From Yoonia sp. R2331 (lineage in GTDB: Bacteria > Pseudomonadota > Alphaproteobacteria > Rhodobacterales > Rhodobacteraceae), in NCBI RefSeq assembly GCF_041103235.1, contig NZ_JBGCUN010000001.1, positions 2,418,001 to 2,482,000 of the forward strand: a stretch of 64,000 nucleotides of DNA, given 5' to 3'. The first letter of the stretch is position 1; the number at the start of each line of letters is the position of its first letter. Both the position numbers and the translations under genes were made by a program. Below are positions 1 through 8,302 of the stretch, piece by piece. Below the pieces are notes generated by a model. The model did not search any database and had not been told where the DNA came from. It was given only the letters and a program-made list of their open reading frames with translations.

Positions 1-68
1 TTTCGCTACGGGACGAAGAAATCGCGCAATTATCCACCGCGCTCGAAAAACTGGCTGAAATCGACTAA
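1..68 (+). CDS. 3' end of a truncated gene, product unknown
   Basis: An open frame enters from the left edge (first full codon at 3) and ends at TAA 66-68, giving a C-terminal tail of 21 residues that ends EKLAEID. The tail is charged and looks helical, as at the end of many small regulators, but there is too little to assign a family. The gene is cut by the window edge. Confidence 0.5.
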   Translation, partial: SLRDEEIAQLSTALEKLAEID

Positions 69-92
69 GGCTTTCTTTTGAATAAAAATATG

Positions 93-113
93 CCCGCCGG
101 AGGCACCGGCGGG
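93..113 (-). terminator. hairpin terminator candidate read leftward
   Basis: Perfect 8-bp inverted repeat CCCGCCGG / CCGGCGGG with a 5-base loop. On the minus strand it is followed by a T-rich stretch (TATTTTTATT). That orientation would terminate transcription of the small minus-strand gene at 236-388, though about 120 nt beyond its stop. On the plus strand there is no T tract, so it is less convincing for the gene ending at 68. Confidence 0.5.
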
Positions 114-235
114 TGACGCAACGCAAGCGCGCGTCAAAAGGGCAGAACGCCGTATCGTTGCGCCAGACTGTCGTGCGGGCCACCGGCCCGCCCCGCTGTT
201 TCAATCATGGTAAACGCCGCCGCCGTGACGGTCAC

Positions 236-388
236 TTAACGAAACACCACTTTCTCCACCGCGCGCATCCCGCCCAATGCCTTGTCATAAACCAGCGTCA
301 AAATACGCCGCTCGCGCAGCACAACCGGCACAAACCGCGCCACGCCAGCAGCGCCGGTGATTGCCAAAAAACCACGTCTGTTCAACAT
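236..388 (-). CDS. 50-aa protein with a twin-arginine signal-like N-terminus
   Basis: A short reading frame starts at ATG (388) behind a good ribosome-binding site (AGGAGAGGC, 7 nt upstream) and ends at TAA. The N-terminus MLNRRGFLAITGAAGVARF has the twin-arginine, hydrophobic and alanine pattern of a Tat signal. Only about 30 residues follow (VPVVLRERRILTLVYDK and onward), so any exported mature part would be tiny. No family is recognised. It is transcribed divergently from the aminotransferase at 473. The Shine-Dalgarno and Tat pattern argue for a real gene, but length alone does not prove it. Confidence 0.55.
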   Translation of the reverse strand: MLNRRGFLAITGAAGVARFVPVVLRERRILTLVYDKALGGMRAVEKVVFR

Positions 389-472
389 CTTGCCTCTCCT
401 TTGTTCGGGCCGGATGACACCCTATCCCATTGCCCCATTGCAGCCACGGGGCGAACATGGTGATCTTTCCCC

Positions 473-1588
473 ATGACCCAGGACCCTCGCCTTACCCCGC
501 TTGCCGCCGCCCTGCCTGCCACCGTCCCTTTCGTCGGACCAGAAGCGCAGGAAAGGCAACGAAATCAGACCTTTACCGCCCGGTTGGGCGCCAATGAAAA
601 CGGCTTCGGCCCGTCTCCCCACGCGCTCCGCGCCATGCAAGACGCCGCGCAGGATGCTTGGATGTATGCCGATCCCGAAAACCATGACCTGCGCCAAGCC
701 CTTGCAAATGCTCATGGAATCGCCCCCGACCACATCGCCATCGACGCAGGCATCGACACCCTACTGGGCCTTTTGGTGCGCCTCACCATTCGCCCCGGCG
801 ACGCCGTTGTCACCTCTGCCGGTGCCTATCCGACCTTCAATTATCACGTCGCTGGGTTTGGTGGAAAACTGCACAGTGTGCCCTATGCCGGTGACTTCGA
901 GGACACCGACCGCCTGATCGCCAAGGCCCGGGAAACACAGGCAAAACTGATCTACATCGCCAATCCCGACAACCCGATGGGCAGCCATCACAGTGCCGAA
1001 ACCATGGCGCGGATGATCGCTGCCGTCCCGCAAGGCTGCCTGCTGATTCTTGATGAGGCCTACGTCGAACTGGCCCCCGACGGCACCTCCCCCGCCGTTG
1101 CACCCGATGACCCCCGCGTCATCCGATTACGCACCTTTTCAAAGGCTTACGGCCTCGCTGGCGCCCGCATCGGCTATGCGCTTGGGTCAAAACCCCTCAT
1201 CATGGCCTTCAACAAAGTCCGCAATCACTTCGGCATGTCGCGCATCAGCCAAGCCGCTGCATTGGCCGCCCTGCAAGACGAAGACTGGCTGGCAGAGGTC
1301 AAAACGCGCGTCGCCAACTGCCGCGACAGGATCGGCGCGATTGCACTGGAAAACGGGCTGACACCACTGCCCTCGGCCACAAATTTCGTCGCCATTGACT
1401 GCGGCCAGGACGGGGATTTTGCCCGCAAGGTGCTGAAATCCCTTGTGGAACAGGGCATCTTTGTCCGCATGCCCTTCGTCGCTCCGCAAGATCGCTGCAT
1501 CCGTATTAGCTGCGGCCCAGCCGCCGAAATCGCGGCCTTTTCCGCCGCATTGCCCAAAGCGCTGGCCGCGGCCCGATCAGATCAATGA
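473..1588 (+). CDS. PLP-dependent aminotransferase, histidinol-phosphate aminotransferase-like
   Basis: A 371-aa fold-type I aminotransferase. The PLP pocket is visible: N167 in NPDNPMG, D194 and Y197 in ILDEAYVEL, and the Schiff-base lysine K224 in TFSKAYGLAGARIGY, followed by the expected arginine. Length and motifs match the HisC subfamily, which transfers the amino group between glutamate and imidazole-acetol phosphate. Related proteins act on aromatic amino acids or L-threonine phosphate (CobD). No his genes are adjacent, so the exact substrate is open. The ATG at 473 has no clear Shine-Dalgarno. The gene is followed by a small membrane protein at 1631. Confidence 0.8.
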   Translation: MTQDPRLTPLAAALPATVPFVGPEAQERQRNQTFTARLGANENGFGPSPHALRAMQDAAQDAWMYADPENHDLRQALANAHGIAPDHIAIDAGIDTLLGLLVRLTIRPGDAVVTSAGAYPTFNYHVAGFGGKLHSVPYAGDFEDTDRLIAKARETQAKLIYIANPDNPMGSHHSAETMARMIAAVPQGCLLILDEAYVELAPDGTSPAVAPDDPRVIRLRTFSKAYGLAGARIGYALGSKPLIMAFNKVRNHFGMSRISQAAALAALQDEDWLAEVKTRVANCRDRIGAIALENGLTPLPSATNFVAIDCGQDGDFARKVLKSLVEQGIFVRMPFVAPQDRCIRISCGPAAEIAAFSAALPKALAAARSDQ

Positions 1589-1630
1589 TTTTTCAATCTT
1601 TTGCGCTATCTTGGCGGTGACGGAGGCTTC

Positions 1631-1810
1631 ATGCGCGACAACAAACACCCCGGCCGGGTCGAGGATTACACAAATGCCTTCCTTGGCACCCTGTGGGTGA
1701 TTCTCTTTATGGGGCTTTGGGTCATTGCCGCAATTTTCGGATTTCTCTGGGCCGTCATCACCTCAGCCCTGATTGATCTTGGCCTGCGGCACATCACGCG
1801 GTCGCGATAA
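1631..1810 (+). CDS. small single-pass membrane protein
   Basis: A 59-aa protein, MRDNKHPGRVEDYTNAF and onward, with one long hydrophobic segment (roughly residues 16-48) and a basic C-terminus (RHITRSR). The ATG at 1631 is preceded by GGAGG at 1622, which favours it over an upstream in-frame start at 1601. It lies 42 nt after the aminotransferase and may share its transcript. Its 3' end overlaps the convergent class V aminotransferase by 17 nt. It resembles small conserved membrane proteins of Rhodobacteraceae of unknown function. Confidence 0.65.
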   Translation: MRDNKHPGRVEDYTNAFLGTLWVILFMGLWVIAAIFGFLWAVITSALIDLGLRHITRSR

Positions 1811-2969
1811 CGGCAGCCGCTGCATCCAGTGCGCCGCCTCCGTGCGGGATCTCCAGTGCGGTCAACCCCGCCTCAATCGTGCCCAGCACACCCAGGATCA
1901 TATGCCCGTTCACATGGCCCATATGCCCCAGCCGAAACCAACTGTCCGCCGGCGTGCGGCCCAGACCGATCCCAAGGGTTAGACCCGCCTTGTGCTCGCA
2001 CCACTGTCGCAGCCGGTCCGCGTCCCCGGGTCCGGTGCCAATTGATGTCACCGCGCAGGAACGTTTGCCAGGGTCACTGATATTGAGCCGCATCTCACCT
2101 TCGTCTGACCATTTCTCGAACGCGGCCCAGATCGCATTGGCCAGCTTTTCGTGGCGGTTCCAGATCGCGTCCATTCCTTCGGCATGGATGATATCAAGCG
2201 CTGCGCGCAGCCCGTAAAGGTGATGTGTAGGCGCCGTGCCATCGAATTTTTGCCAATACCCTTCAGGGTTTACCCTTGGGCGCCAGTCCCAGTAATGGGT
2301 CACCAGATCGCCGCGCGCCGCATGGGCGCGGTGGTTGAAAAACACAAGGCTGATACCCGGCGGGGTCATCAACCCTTTCTGGCAGGCCGCGACAGTGACA
2401 TCGACACCCCAGGCATCCATCTCATACCGGTCACACCCCAAAGACGCGATGCAATCGGCCATCAGAAGGGCCGGATGTACGGCCGCATCCAGCACTGTGC
2501 GCAGCCCCGCAATGTCATTGCGGACAGAGGTTGAAGTATCCACATGCACCGCCAAAACCGCCTTGATCGCATGGGTCTTGTCAGCAGCAAGTGCCGCGGC
2601 CACCTGATCCAGATCGACATCAGATGCATGGCCGTAATCAATGATCTGCACGTTCAAGCCAAGGGCCTTCGCCATGTCGCCCCAGCTTTTGCAGAACAGC
2701 CCTGTGGCCAGCACCAGCACCGTGTCACCGCGCGACAGCGTATTGGCCAACGCCGCCTCCCACGCGGCGTGACCGTTGCCAATATAGATCGCCACATGGT
2801 GTTGGGTACGCGCAACGGCGCACAGGTCCGGCATCAAGCTGTCGGTCACATCATAAAGCTCGCCTTCGTAGATGTTGGGCGACGCACGATGCATCGCCCG
2901 CAACACCGCATCAGGCACGACCGATGGGCCGGGAATGGCAAGGTACGGGCGTCCGTTGGCAAGGGTCAT
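1794..2969 (-). CDS. class V aminotransferase, serine/alanine-glyoxylate type
   Basis: A 391-aa class V PLP enzyme. The PLP lysine is K198 in ACQKGLMTPPG, and the substrate-loop signature IPGPSVVPDAV and GNGHAAWEAAL are present. This family (AGT/SGAT) transfers the amino group of alanine or serine to glyoxylate. Serine-glyoxylate aminotransferase works in the serine cycle and photorespiratory-type C2 metabolism, but no serine-cycle genes lie next to it here. It is monocistronic and convergent with the small membrane gene. The start has only a weak Shine-Dalgarno. Confidence 0.8.
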   Translation of the reverse strand: MTLANGRPYLAIPGPSVVPDAVLRAMHRASPNIYEGELYDVTDSLMPDLCAVARTQHHVAIYIGNGHAAWEAALANTLSRGDTVLVLATGLFCKSWGDMAKALGLNVQIIDYGHASDVDLDQVAAALAADKTHAIKAVLAVHVDTSTSVRNDIAGLRTVLDAAVHPALLMADCIASLGCDRYEMDAWGVDVTVAACQKGLMTPPGISLVFFNHRAHAARGDLVTHYWDWRPRVNPEGYWQKFDGTAPTHHLYGLRAALDIIHAEGMDAIWNRHEKLANAIWAAFEKWSDEGEMRLNISDPGKRSCAVTSIGTGPGDADRLRQWCEHKAGLTLGIGLGRTPADSWFRLGHMGHVNGHMILGVLGTIEAGLTALEIPHGGGALDAAAAVIATA

Positions 2970-3116
2970 GGGCGGCTATCCATTAGGGGTGATTTCCCCG
3001 GACCCTAGCCGCCTGCCCGGCCGCGTCAACACCCTCAATCGCTTGCCAAACTTGCCCACAGACCCCATTTGCGCATAGACCCGTTTCATCACGCATCGCG
3101 ATCCGAAAGCCCCCTT

Positions 3117-3791
3117 ATGTTGCGCAGACTTGTTCAGACCCTGACGACGCGCGACGACAGGTATGGCCGCGACATCGACGACCCGGTGCAACGTGCGCGA
3201 TCCCACCGGTACCTACTTTGGAAAGACCACGGTATCCTGCGCACCTTCTGGACCAACTTTGGACAAGTCACCCCCGATGTGTTCCGGTCGAACCACCCCA
3301 CGCACAAACGGCTTCAAGCCTACCGTGATCAGGGGATCAAGGCGGTGTTGAACCTGCGCGGCCAAGGCATGCGCGCGCCTTATCTGTTTGAAGTTGAAAG
3401 CTGCGAAGCCCTTGGCCTGACCCTTGTCAGCGTTGATCTGCAGGCCCGTAAACCGGCGCCGGTCGACAGCCTGTTGGCACTGTTTGAGGCGTTTGACACC
3501 ATCCCCCGCCCCTTTGTGATGCACTGCAAATCAGGTGCGGATCGGGCCGGTCTGGCCTCTGCCCTTTATGTGCTGGATCAGGGCGGCACGGTGGCCGAGG
3601 CACAGCGGCAATTGTCACTGCGCTACCTGCATTTGCGCTTTACCAAAACCGGCGTGCAGGACCACATGCTGGACCTTTATGCCGAGCGCCTATCGCGCGG
3701 CTCGATCAGCATCCGCGACTGGGTGCGCACTGAATATGACCCCGCGCAATTGGCAGCCAGTTTCGCCAACAAAAAGGTCCTGCCAGTATGA
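3117..3791 (+). CDS. dual-specificity/tyrosine phosphatase family protein
   Basis: A 224-aa protein with the Cys-X5-Arg phosphatase loop HCKSGADRAG (C137 and R143), preceded by the core QGIKAVLNLRG. It should hydrolyse phosphoester bonds through a cysteinyl-phosphate intermediate, on phosphotyrosine or a small phosphorylated molecule. A TTG 48 nt upstream is also in frame, but the ATG at 3117 fits the conserved N-terminus better; neither has a strong Shine-Dalgarno. The stop overlaps the start of the MsbA-like gene (ATGA, 3788-3791), so the two are translationally coupled. An envelope-linked substrate is therefore plausible, by inference. Confidence 0.75.
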   Translation: MLRRLVQTLTTRDDRYGRDIDDPVQRARSHRYLLWKDHGILRTFWTNFGQVTPDVFRSNHPTHKRLQAYRDQGIKAVLNLRGQGMRAPYLFEVESCEALGLTLVSVDLQARKPAPVDSLLALFEAFDTIPRPFVMHCKSGADRAGLASALYVLDQGGTVAEAQRQLSLRYLHLRFTKTGVQDHMLDLYAERLSRGSISIRDWVRTEYDPAQLAASFANKKVLPV

Positions 3792-5539
3792 CCGCGCGCA
3801 GTGGCCCTTTGCTGCGTTGGCTGTGGCGTGACTATCTGCGCCCGTTCCGCAAGACGTTGGCGCTGGCGGTACTGCTCATGATGATCGAAGGGTCGATGCT
3901 GGGCGTCCTGAGCCGGATGATTCAGCCGATGTTCGACACCGTCTTTCTGGCTGGTGACCAGAGCGCGCTTTGGTGGGTCGGGTTGGGCATCCTTGTGATT
4001 TTTTGCGTCCGCGCGATCAGTTCCGCAGGCCAGCGCATCTTGCTAACCCGCGTCAGTCAACGCGCCGCGGCCGAAATGCGCAGCATCTTGTTGCGCCATC
4101 TGATGCGGCTTGATTCAGGCTATCATCAGGTCAATCCGCCCGGCGCGCTCATCGAGCGTGTGCAAGGCGATGTGACGCTTATCAACACTACATGGGCGGG
4201 GCTCTTGACCGCCGTAGGCCGCGACCTGATTGCAGTGATTGTGCTGTTTTCGGTGGCATTGTCAGTGGATTGGCGCTGGACCGCTGTTGCCCTGATCGGC
4301 ATTCCCTTTCTGGTGCTGCCGTCACTGCTGGCGCAGGCCTATGTGCGCCGCCGGTCCTCTGCGGCACGCGAATTGGCGGGCCGCATGTCCACCCGGCTGG
4401 ACGAAGTCTTTCACGGCATCAATCCCATCAAACTCAACGGGTTGGAGGCTTATCAGGCCGACCGCTATGACGCCTTGTCAAACGAGCGTGTCAGATCAGA
4501 GGTGAGCGCCGCCACCGGTCAGGCCACTGTGCCAGCGCTGGTGGACATCATGACCGGCGTCGGGTTCCTCGGCGTGATGATCTATGGCGGCGGAGAGATC
4601 ATCGACGGCACCAAGACGGTTGGTGAGTTCATGTCGTTTTTCACCGCGATGAGCCTTGCCTTCGAACCTCTACGTCGACTTGGGCTTATGAGTGGTCAGT
4701 GGCAAATCGCGGCGGCCAGCATCTTGCGGGTCCGCAGCGTACTGGCAGAAGAGCCAACCCTGACCTCGCCAGCCACACCGACGAGTGCACCTCAAGACGC
4801 GCCCCAAATCGTGTTTGACGATGTGAAACTGGCCTACGGCGAATTGCCGGTTCTGAACGGCACGAGCTTTGTCGCCGAGGCTGGAAAAACCACCGCCTTG
4901 GTCGGTGCGTCAGGCGCGGGGAAATCAACCGTGTTCAACGTGTTGACCCGTCTCGTTGACCCAGCCTCTGGCGCGGTGACAATTGGGGGCACGGCTGTTG
5001 GCGCGATGGATCTAGCGGCGTTGCGCGGGCTCTTTTCAGTCGTGGCACAGGATGCCGCGCTTTTTGATGACAGCCTGCGCGATAACATCCTGTTAGGGCG
5101 CACAGATGTGGCAGATGCAGCGTTACGCGATGTGCTTGACGCCGCTCATGTCAGCGATTTTCTAGACAAACTTGATGACGGATTGGACAGCCCAGCGGGG
5201 CCGCGCGGATCGAACCTGTCCGGCGGGCAGCGCCAGCGCGTGGCGATTGCCCGCGCGCTGTTGCGCAACACGCCGATCCTGTTGCTGGACGAGGCGACAA
5301 GCGCGCTAGATACCAAGTCAGAAGCGGTGGTGCAGAAAGCCCTTGAGCGGCTGTCTGAGGGGCGCACAACGCTCGTGATCGCGCACCGCTTGTCGACGGT
5401 ACGCAATGCAGACAAGATTGTTGTGATGGACAAGGGGCGCGTGGTGGATGCAGGAACCCATGACGCGCTGATCGCCCGAGACGGGCTTTATGCCGACCTG
5501 CACCGCCTGCAATTCGCCCAAGGAGAGGCTGATGACTGA
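3788..5539 (+). CDS. MsbA-like ABC exporter (fused permease-ATPase)
   Basis: A 583-aa half-transporter. An N-terminal six-helix ABC exporter domain (about 20-310) is followed by a nucleotide-binding domain (about 340-575) with Walker A GASGAGKST near 373, signature [14 protein letters not shown], Walker B ILLLDEATSALD and H-loop VIAHRLSTV. The architecture matches the MsbA/lipid-A or multidrug exporter family, which works as an inner-membrane homodimer. It overlaps the upstream phosphatase by 4 nt and the downstream ygfZ by 8 nt, so the three form one unit. The exported substrate cannot be read from sequence. Confidence 0.85.
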   Translation: MTARSGPLLRWLWRDYLRPFRKTLALAVLLMMIEGSMLGVLSRMIQPMFDTVFLAGDQSALWWVGLGILVIFCVRAISSAGQRILLTRVSQRAAAEMRSILLRHLMRLDSGYHQVNPPGALIERVQGDVTLINTTWAGLLTAVGRDLIAVIVLFSVALSVDWRWTAVALIGIPFLVLPSLLAQAYVRRRSSAARELAGRMSTRLDEVFHGINPIKLNGLEAYQADRYDALSNERVRSEVSAATGQATVPALVDIMTGVGFLGVMIYGGGEIIDGTKTVGEFMSFFTAMSLAFEPLRRLGLMSGQWQIAAASILRVRSVLAEEPTLTSPATPTSAPQDAPQIVFDDVKLAYGELPVLNGTSFVAEAGKTTALVGASGAGKSTVFNVLTRLVDPASGAVTIGGTAVGAMDLAALRGLFSVVAQDAALFDDSLRDNILLGRTDVADAALRDVLDAAHVSDFLDKLDDGLDSPAGPRGSNLSGGQRQRVAIARALLRNTPILLLDEATSALDTKSEAVVQKALERLSEGRTTLVIAHRLSTVRNADKIVVMDKGRVVDAGTHDALIARDGLYADLHRLQFAQGEADD

Positions 5540-6266
5540 TCGCACCGTTCTGGCGCTGACCGGAGATGATCGAGAGACGTTTTTGCAAGGGCTGATCACC
5601 AATGACGTAGCGCAGGCCAGGGATGGGATCGTCTATGCCGCGCTGTTGACGCCACAGGGCAAGTTTATCGCGGATTTCTTTGTGGTGGGCACGGGCGACC
5701 AGTTGTTGATCGACGTCGCCAGCGGTTTTGCGGCCCCTCTTTTTCAGCGGTTGAACATGTATCGCCTGCGGGCTGATGTGCAGATCGCAGAGACACCGCT
5801 GATCGTCTCGCGTGGCACCGGTGCTGCACCAGAAGGCGCTTTGCAAGACCCACGACACCCTGCCTTGGGCTGGCGCGCTTATGGGGCAAAGGATCACAGT
5901 CAGGACGCTGATTGGGATGCACTTCGCGTGGCACATGCAATCCCAAAAACCGGGATCGAACTGACGCAAGACAGCTATATCCTCGAAATGGGGTTCGAAG
6001 CGTTGAATGGCGTCGATTTCCGCAAAGGCTGCTACGTCGGCCAAGAGATCGTGGCCCGCATGAAGCACAAGACCGCGCTGCGCAAAGGTCTGGCGCGTGT
6101 CGCGATTGATGGCGCGGCAAAACCGGGTGATCCGATCACGGCGGGCGGCAAGGCTATTGGCACATTGCATACCGTATCGGGCGACAAAGGCCTAGCCTAT
6201 CTGCGCTTTGACCGTGCGACGGACGACATGCAAGCCGGTGACGCGCAATTGCGGATCGACGATTGA
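5532..6266 (+). CDS. ygfZ: YgfZ/GcvT-domain folate-binding protein
   Basis: A 244-aa protein with the hallmark motif KGCYVGQE (165-172, including C167) of the YgfZ family. This tetrahydrofolate-dependent factor supports assembly or repair of some iron-sulfur enzymes and is related to GcvT. The ATG at 5532 is chosen because AGGAGAG at 5521 precedes it directly. The start lies inside the last codons of the exporter gene, so translation is probably coupled. No enzyme that obviously depends on it is adjacent. Confidence 0.88.
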   Translation: MTDRTVLALTGDDRETFLQGLITNDVAQARDGIVYAALLTPQGKFIADFFVVGTGDQLLIDVASGFAAPLFQRLNMYRLRADVQIAETPLIVSRGTGAAPEGALQDPRHPALGWRAYGAKDHSQDADWDALRVAHAIPKTGIELTQDSYILEMGFEALNGVDFRKGCYVGQEIVARMKHKTALRKGLARVAIDGAAKPGDPITAGGKAIGTLHTVSGDKGLAYLRFDRATDDMQAGDAQLRIDD

Positions 6267-6351
6267 AGCAGCCAAGACCTGCCAGACACGCTTAAATTGC
6301 ATTGGTTACGAATTGTTAAGGTATTGGGCGCAAATTGGGCGCGACGTATTT

Positions 6352-6372
6352 CAGGCGGGGACATGCCGCCTG
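6352..6372. other. hairpin in the gap between ygfZ and efp
   Basis: The 218-nt gap 6267-6484 holds no gene. It contains a perfect 7-bp inverted repeat CAGGCGG / CCGCCTG with a 7-nt loop. There is no T run after it on either strand, so it is at best a weak terminator for ygfZ. The stretch just before it is locally AT-richer (GAATTGTTAAGG). Confidence 0.3.
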
Positions 6373-6433
6373 TCACGTTTCACCGTAGGACGCCGACGAT
6401 ACCCCCTATGCAGACCACTCGCGTAAACACAGC

Positions 6434-6465
6434 ATGACCCGGGCCGCACACACAGCCCGGGTCAT
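6434..6465 (-). terminator. strong stem-loop downstream of efp
   Basis: Perfect 11-bp inverted repeat ATGACCCGGGC / GCCCGGGTCAT with a 10-nt loop, 20 nt beyond the efp stop. No clear T tract follows on the minus strand. On the plus strand it is followed by AGTTATTTCTG. It may work in both directions between the convergent ygfZ and efp units. Confidence 0.6.
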
Positions 6466-6484
6466 AGTTATTTCTGCAATTGGA

Positions 6485-7048
6485 TCAGGCGCGCTCGACG
6501 TACTCGAATAGCTCTGTATTGACCACGATGTCTTCGTCTTGGCCGACGAACGGCGGGATCATCACGCGCAAACCATTGTCGAGGATCGCGGGCTTGAAGC
6601 TGTTGGCGGCGGTCTGGCCCTTTACCACCGGCTCTGTCTCGACGACTTTGCAGGTCACACGGGCGGGCAAAGTGACGTTCAGCGCCTCTTCACCGTAATA
6701 TTCGATATGAACCACCATACCGTCCTGCAGGAACGGGCGACGGTCGCCCAGGATGTCTGACGGCAAGGCGATCTGATCAAAGGTCACGCTGTCCATAAAG
6801 GTCAACATCTCGTCGGCTTCATAAAGGAACTGCTGGTCCTTTTGATCTAAGCGCACGCGCTCCACTTTGTCTGCCGACCGAAAGCGTTCGTTCAGCTTGC
6901 GGCCATCGCGCAAATTCTTCAGTTCGACCTGCGCAAAAGCGCCACCCTTGCCGGGTTTGACGTGGTCCACTTTGACTGCGGCCCAAAGGCCACCATCATG
7001 CTCCAGCACGTTGCCGGGGCGAATCTCATTTCCGTTGATTTTGGGCAT
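6485..7048 (-). CDS. efp: elongation factor P
   Basis: A 187-aa protein of standard EF-P length with the KOW-like N-terminal domain, central OB domain and C-terminal OB domain. The modifiable lysine is K34 in KPGKGGAF, the position lysinylated in many bacteria. EF-P relieves ribosome stalling at polyproline stretches. The gene is monocistronic, with a strong stem-loop downstream. The modification enzymes (EpmA/EpmB) are not in this window. Confidence 0.95.
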   Translation of the reverse strand: MPKINGNEIRPGNVLEHDGGLWAAVKVDHVKPGKGGAFAQVELKNLRDGRKLNERFRSADKVERVRLDQKDQQFLYEADEMLTFMDSVTFDQIALPSDILGDRRPFLQDGMVVHIEYYGEEALNVTLPARVTCKVVETEPVVKGQTAANSFKPAILDNGLRVMIPPFVGQDEDIVVNTELFEYVERA

Positions 7049-7272
7049 TGGTCACTTCGTGGCAGAATTATGGCAAAAGGTTGATCTAAGGATGACGCAG
7101 CCTATATCTGGCGGGGAGGAACCTGGCAAGACGACTAGATAGGCGGTGTTCAGCCGATGAGCTATGCACAAAATGCATAGCAGGCATTCGAAAACTGTCC
7201 CCCCGAATCGATCTGTTTAGGGCATATTGCCCTTCACGCCGGGACTACAAGAGCAAAAGTAAAGGACAACTG

Positions 7273-7596
7273 ATGAAAGATTTCGTCGACGGCACAGCGT
7301 TCAACAACGAGCAAGGCAACCGCGCACGCAAGCTTTTTGCTGCCGTGGTTTTGGCTGCTTTGGACGACGCAATTGCTGATGACAAGAAGTACGGCAACGG
7401 CCCCGAACAGATCGCCCGCTGGGCGCGTTCGCGCGACGGCCGTGAGGTGTTGTCTTGCGCTGGTATCGACCCCAACGAGCGGGTTGTGCTGGGCCTGATG
7501 GAATTCGTCGGCAAGGGTGTGCGCACATCTGTCGCGCTGTCACGCGAAGAAAGCGAACGCCGCAACGCTGCCGAACAAGAAGCACGCGCTGCTTAA
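7273..7596 (+). CDS. conserved small alphaproteobacterial protein, DUF6280-like
   Basis: A 107-aa soluble, charged, mostly helical protein beginning MKDFVDGTAFNNEQGNRARK. I recognise it as a highly conserved single-copy Rhodobacteraceae protein, tentatively DUF6280; its function is unknown. It starts at ATG 7273 behind AAAGGACAAC and is followed by a textbook terminator, so it is monocistronic. No cofactor motif, membrane segment or signal peptide is visible. Confidence 0.75.
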   Translation: MKDFVDGTAFNNEQGNRARKLFAAVVLAALDDAIADDKKYGNGPEQIARWARSRDGREVLSCAGIDPNERVVLGLMEFVGKGVRTSVALSREESERRNAAEQEARAA

Positions 7597-7629
7597 CCAA
7601 CACCGTAAGGTCTGCGGACCGACATGGTG

Positions 7630-7662
7630 AAAAACGCGGTCCTCTGCTCGGGCCGCGTTTTT
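7630..7662. terminator. bidirectional rho-independent terminator
   Basis: Inverted repeat AAAAACGCGG / CCGCGTTTTT with a 13-nt loop, followed on the plus strand by CTTTGTCT. The A and T ends of the stem let it terminate the small gene ending at 7596 and also the convergent membrane-protein gene ending at 7676. Confidence 0.85.
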
Positions 7663-7675
7663 CTTTGTCTGCCGC

Positions 7676-8251
7676 TCAGGTGATTGCGCCCATGACATAG
7701 GCCCCGGCTGCTGCCAATTGCAGGGCGGTCAGCACGGCAATTACCCCCCGCTCCCACCGTTTGCGAAAGCGGACAAATAGCCAAACACAGGCGACAAGAG
7801 AGGCCGCGACCTCTACCGGGCCAACGATGTGGCCGTAGTAACGGCTGTCCCAATAGCTGACCAGACTGATGAACTTCCAATCGGTGATCGGCCAGAAATG
7901 CGCACGGGCATCGTCGTTGTGCAGCGGAAAATCCAGAAAAAGGTGCAACAGCGCCGCCCCGCAAAGCGCGATCACCACTTTAGCGCGAAACATGATCCCC
8001 AGCATCAGCGTAATCGCCCAGAGCACTATCGAATTGTCGATCCGAAAAATTGCCTGCCAGCTTTCGGAATAATAGAGCTGTCCAAACACCACCTGCGGTG
8101 GCGTGTTTAAGACGAACAAATGCGCCCCCGCCAGCAGATAGAGCGAAGCATCTGGAATGAAAGAACCGGCAAGTGCGGCCAACGTGATGCGGCTGTTTTC
8201 GGGCTTGCCGAATGCGGCCATCCCGAAAATCAGATGGGTTTGTGACATCAT
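7676..8251 (-). CDS. YdjM/DUF457-like integral membrane protein
   Basis: A 191-aa protein with about five hydrophobic helices. It carries conserved polar residues at H6 (SQTHLIFG), the FIPDASLYL segment and [13 protein letters not shown]. The His/Asp layout resembles membrane-bound YdjM-type proteins, described as possible metal-dependent hydrolases. Homologues are sometimes labelled as cobalamin proteins only because they sit beside cobQ, and nothing in the sequence supports a role in B12 synthesis. It is divergent from cobQ with about 50 nt between the starts. Confidence 0.6.
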   Translation of the reverse strand: MMSQTHLIFGMAAFGKPENSRITLAALAGSFIPDASLYLLAGAHLFVLNTPPQVVFGQLYYSESWQAIFRIDNSIVLWAITLMLGIMFRAKVVIALCGAALLHLFLDFPLHNDDARAHFWPITDWKFISLVSYWDSRYYGHIVGPVEVAASLVACVWLFVRFRKRWERGVIAVLTALQLAAAGAYVMGAIT

Positions 8252-8302
8252 TGGCTTTTCCCCGCGCGCACTGCCACTTATGACCTAGCGCAGGAGGTGG
8301 AG

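Noticed and set aside
5151-6170. Large minus-strand frame opposite the exporter and ygfZ
   Set aside because: It is antisense to two genes with complete motifs; its composition is that of a GC-rich shadow frame.
6295-6320. Possible CtrA-type TTAA boxes upstream of efp
   Set aside because: The two TTAA elements are too far apart for the usual TTAA-N7-TTAA arrangement.
8252-8302. Possible cobalamin riboswitch before cobQ
   Set aside because: The gap is only about 50 nt and shows no B12-box-like sequence.
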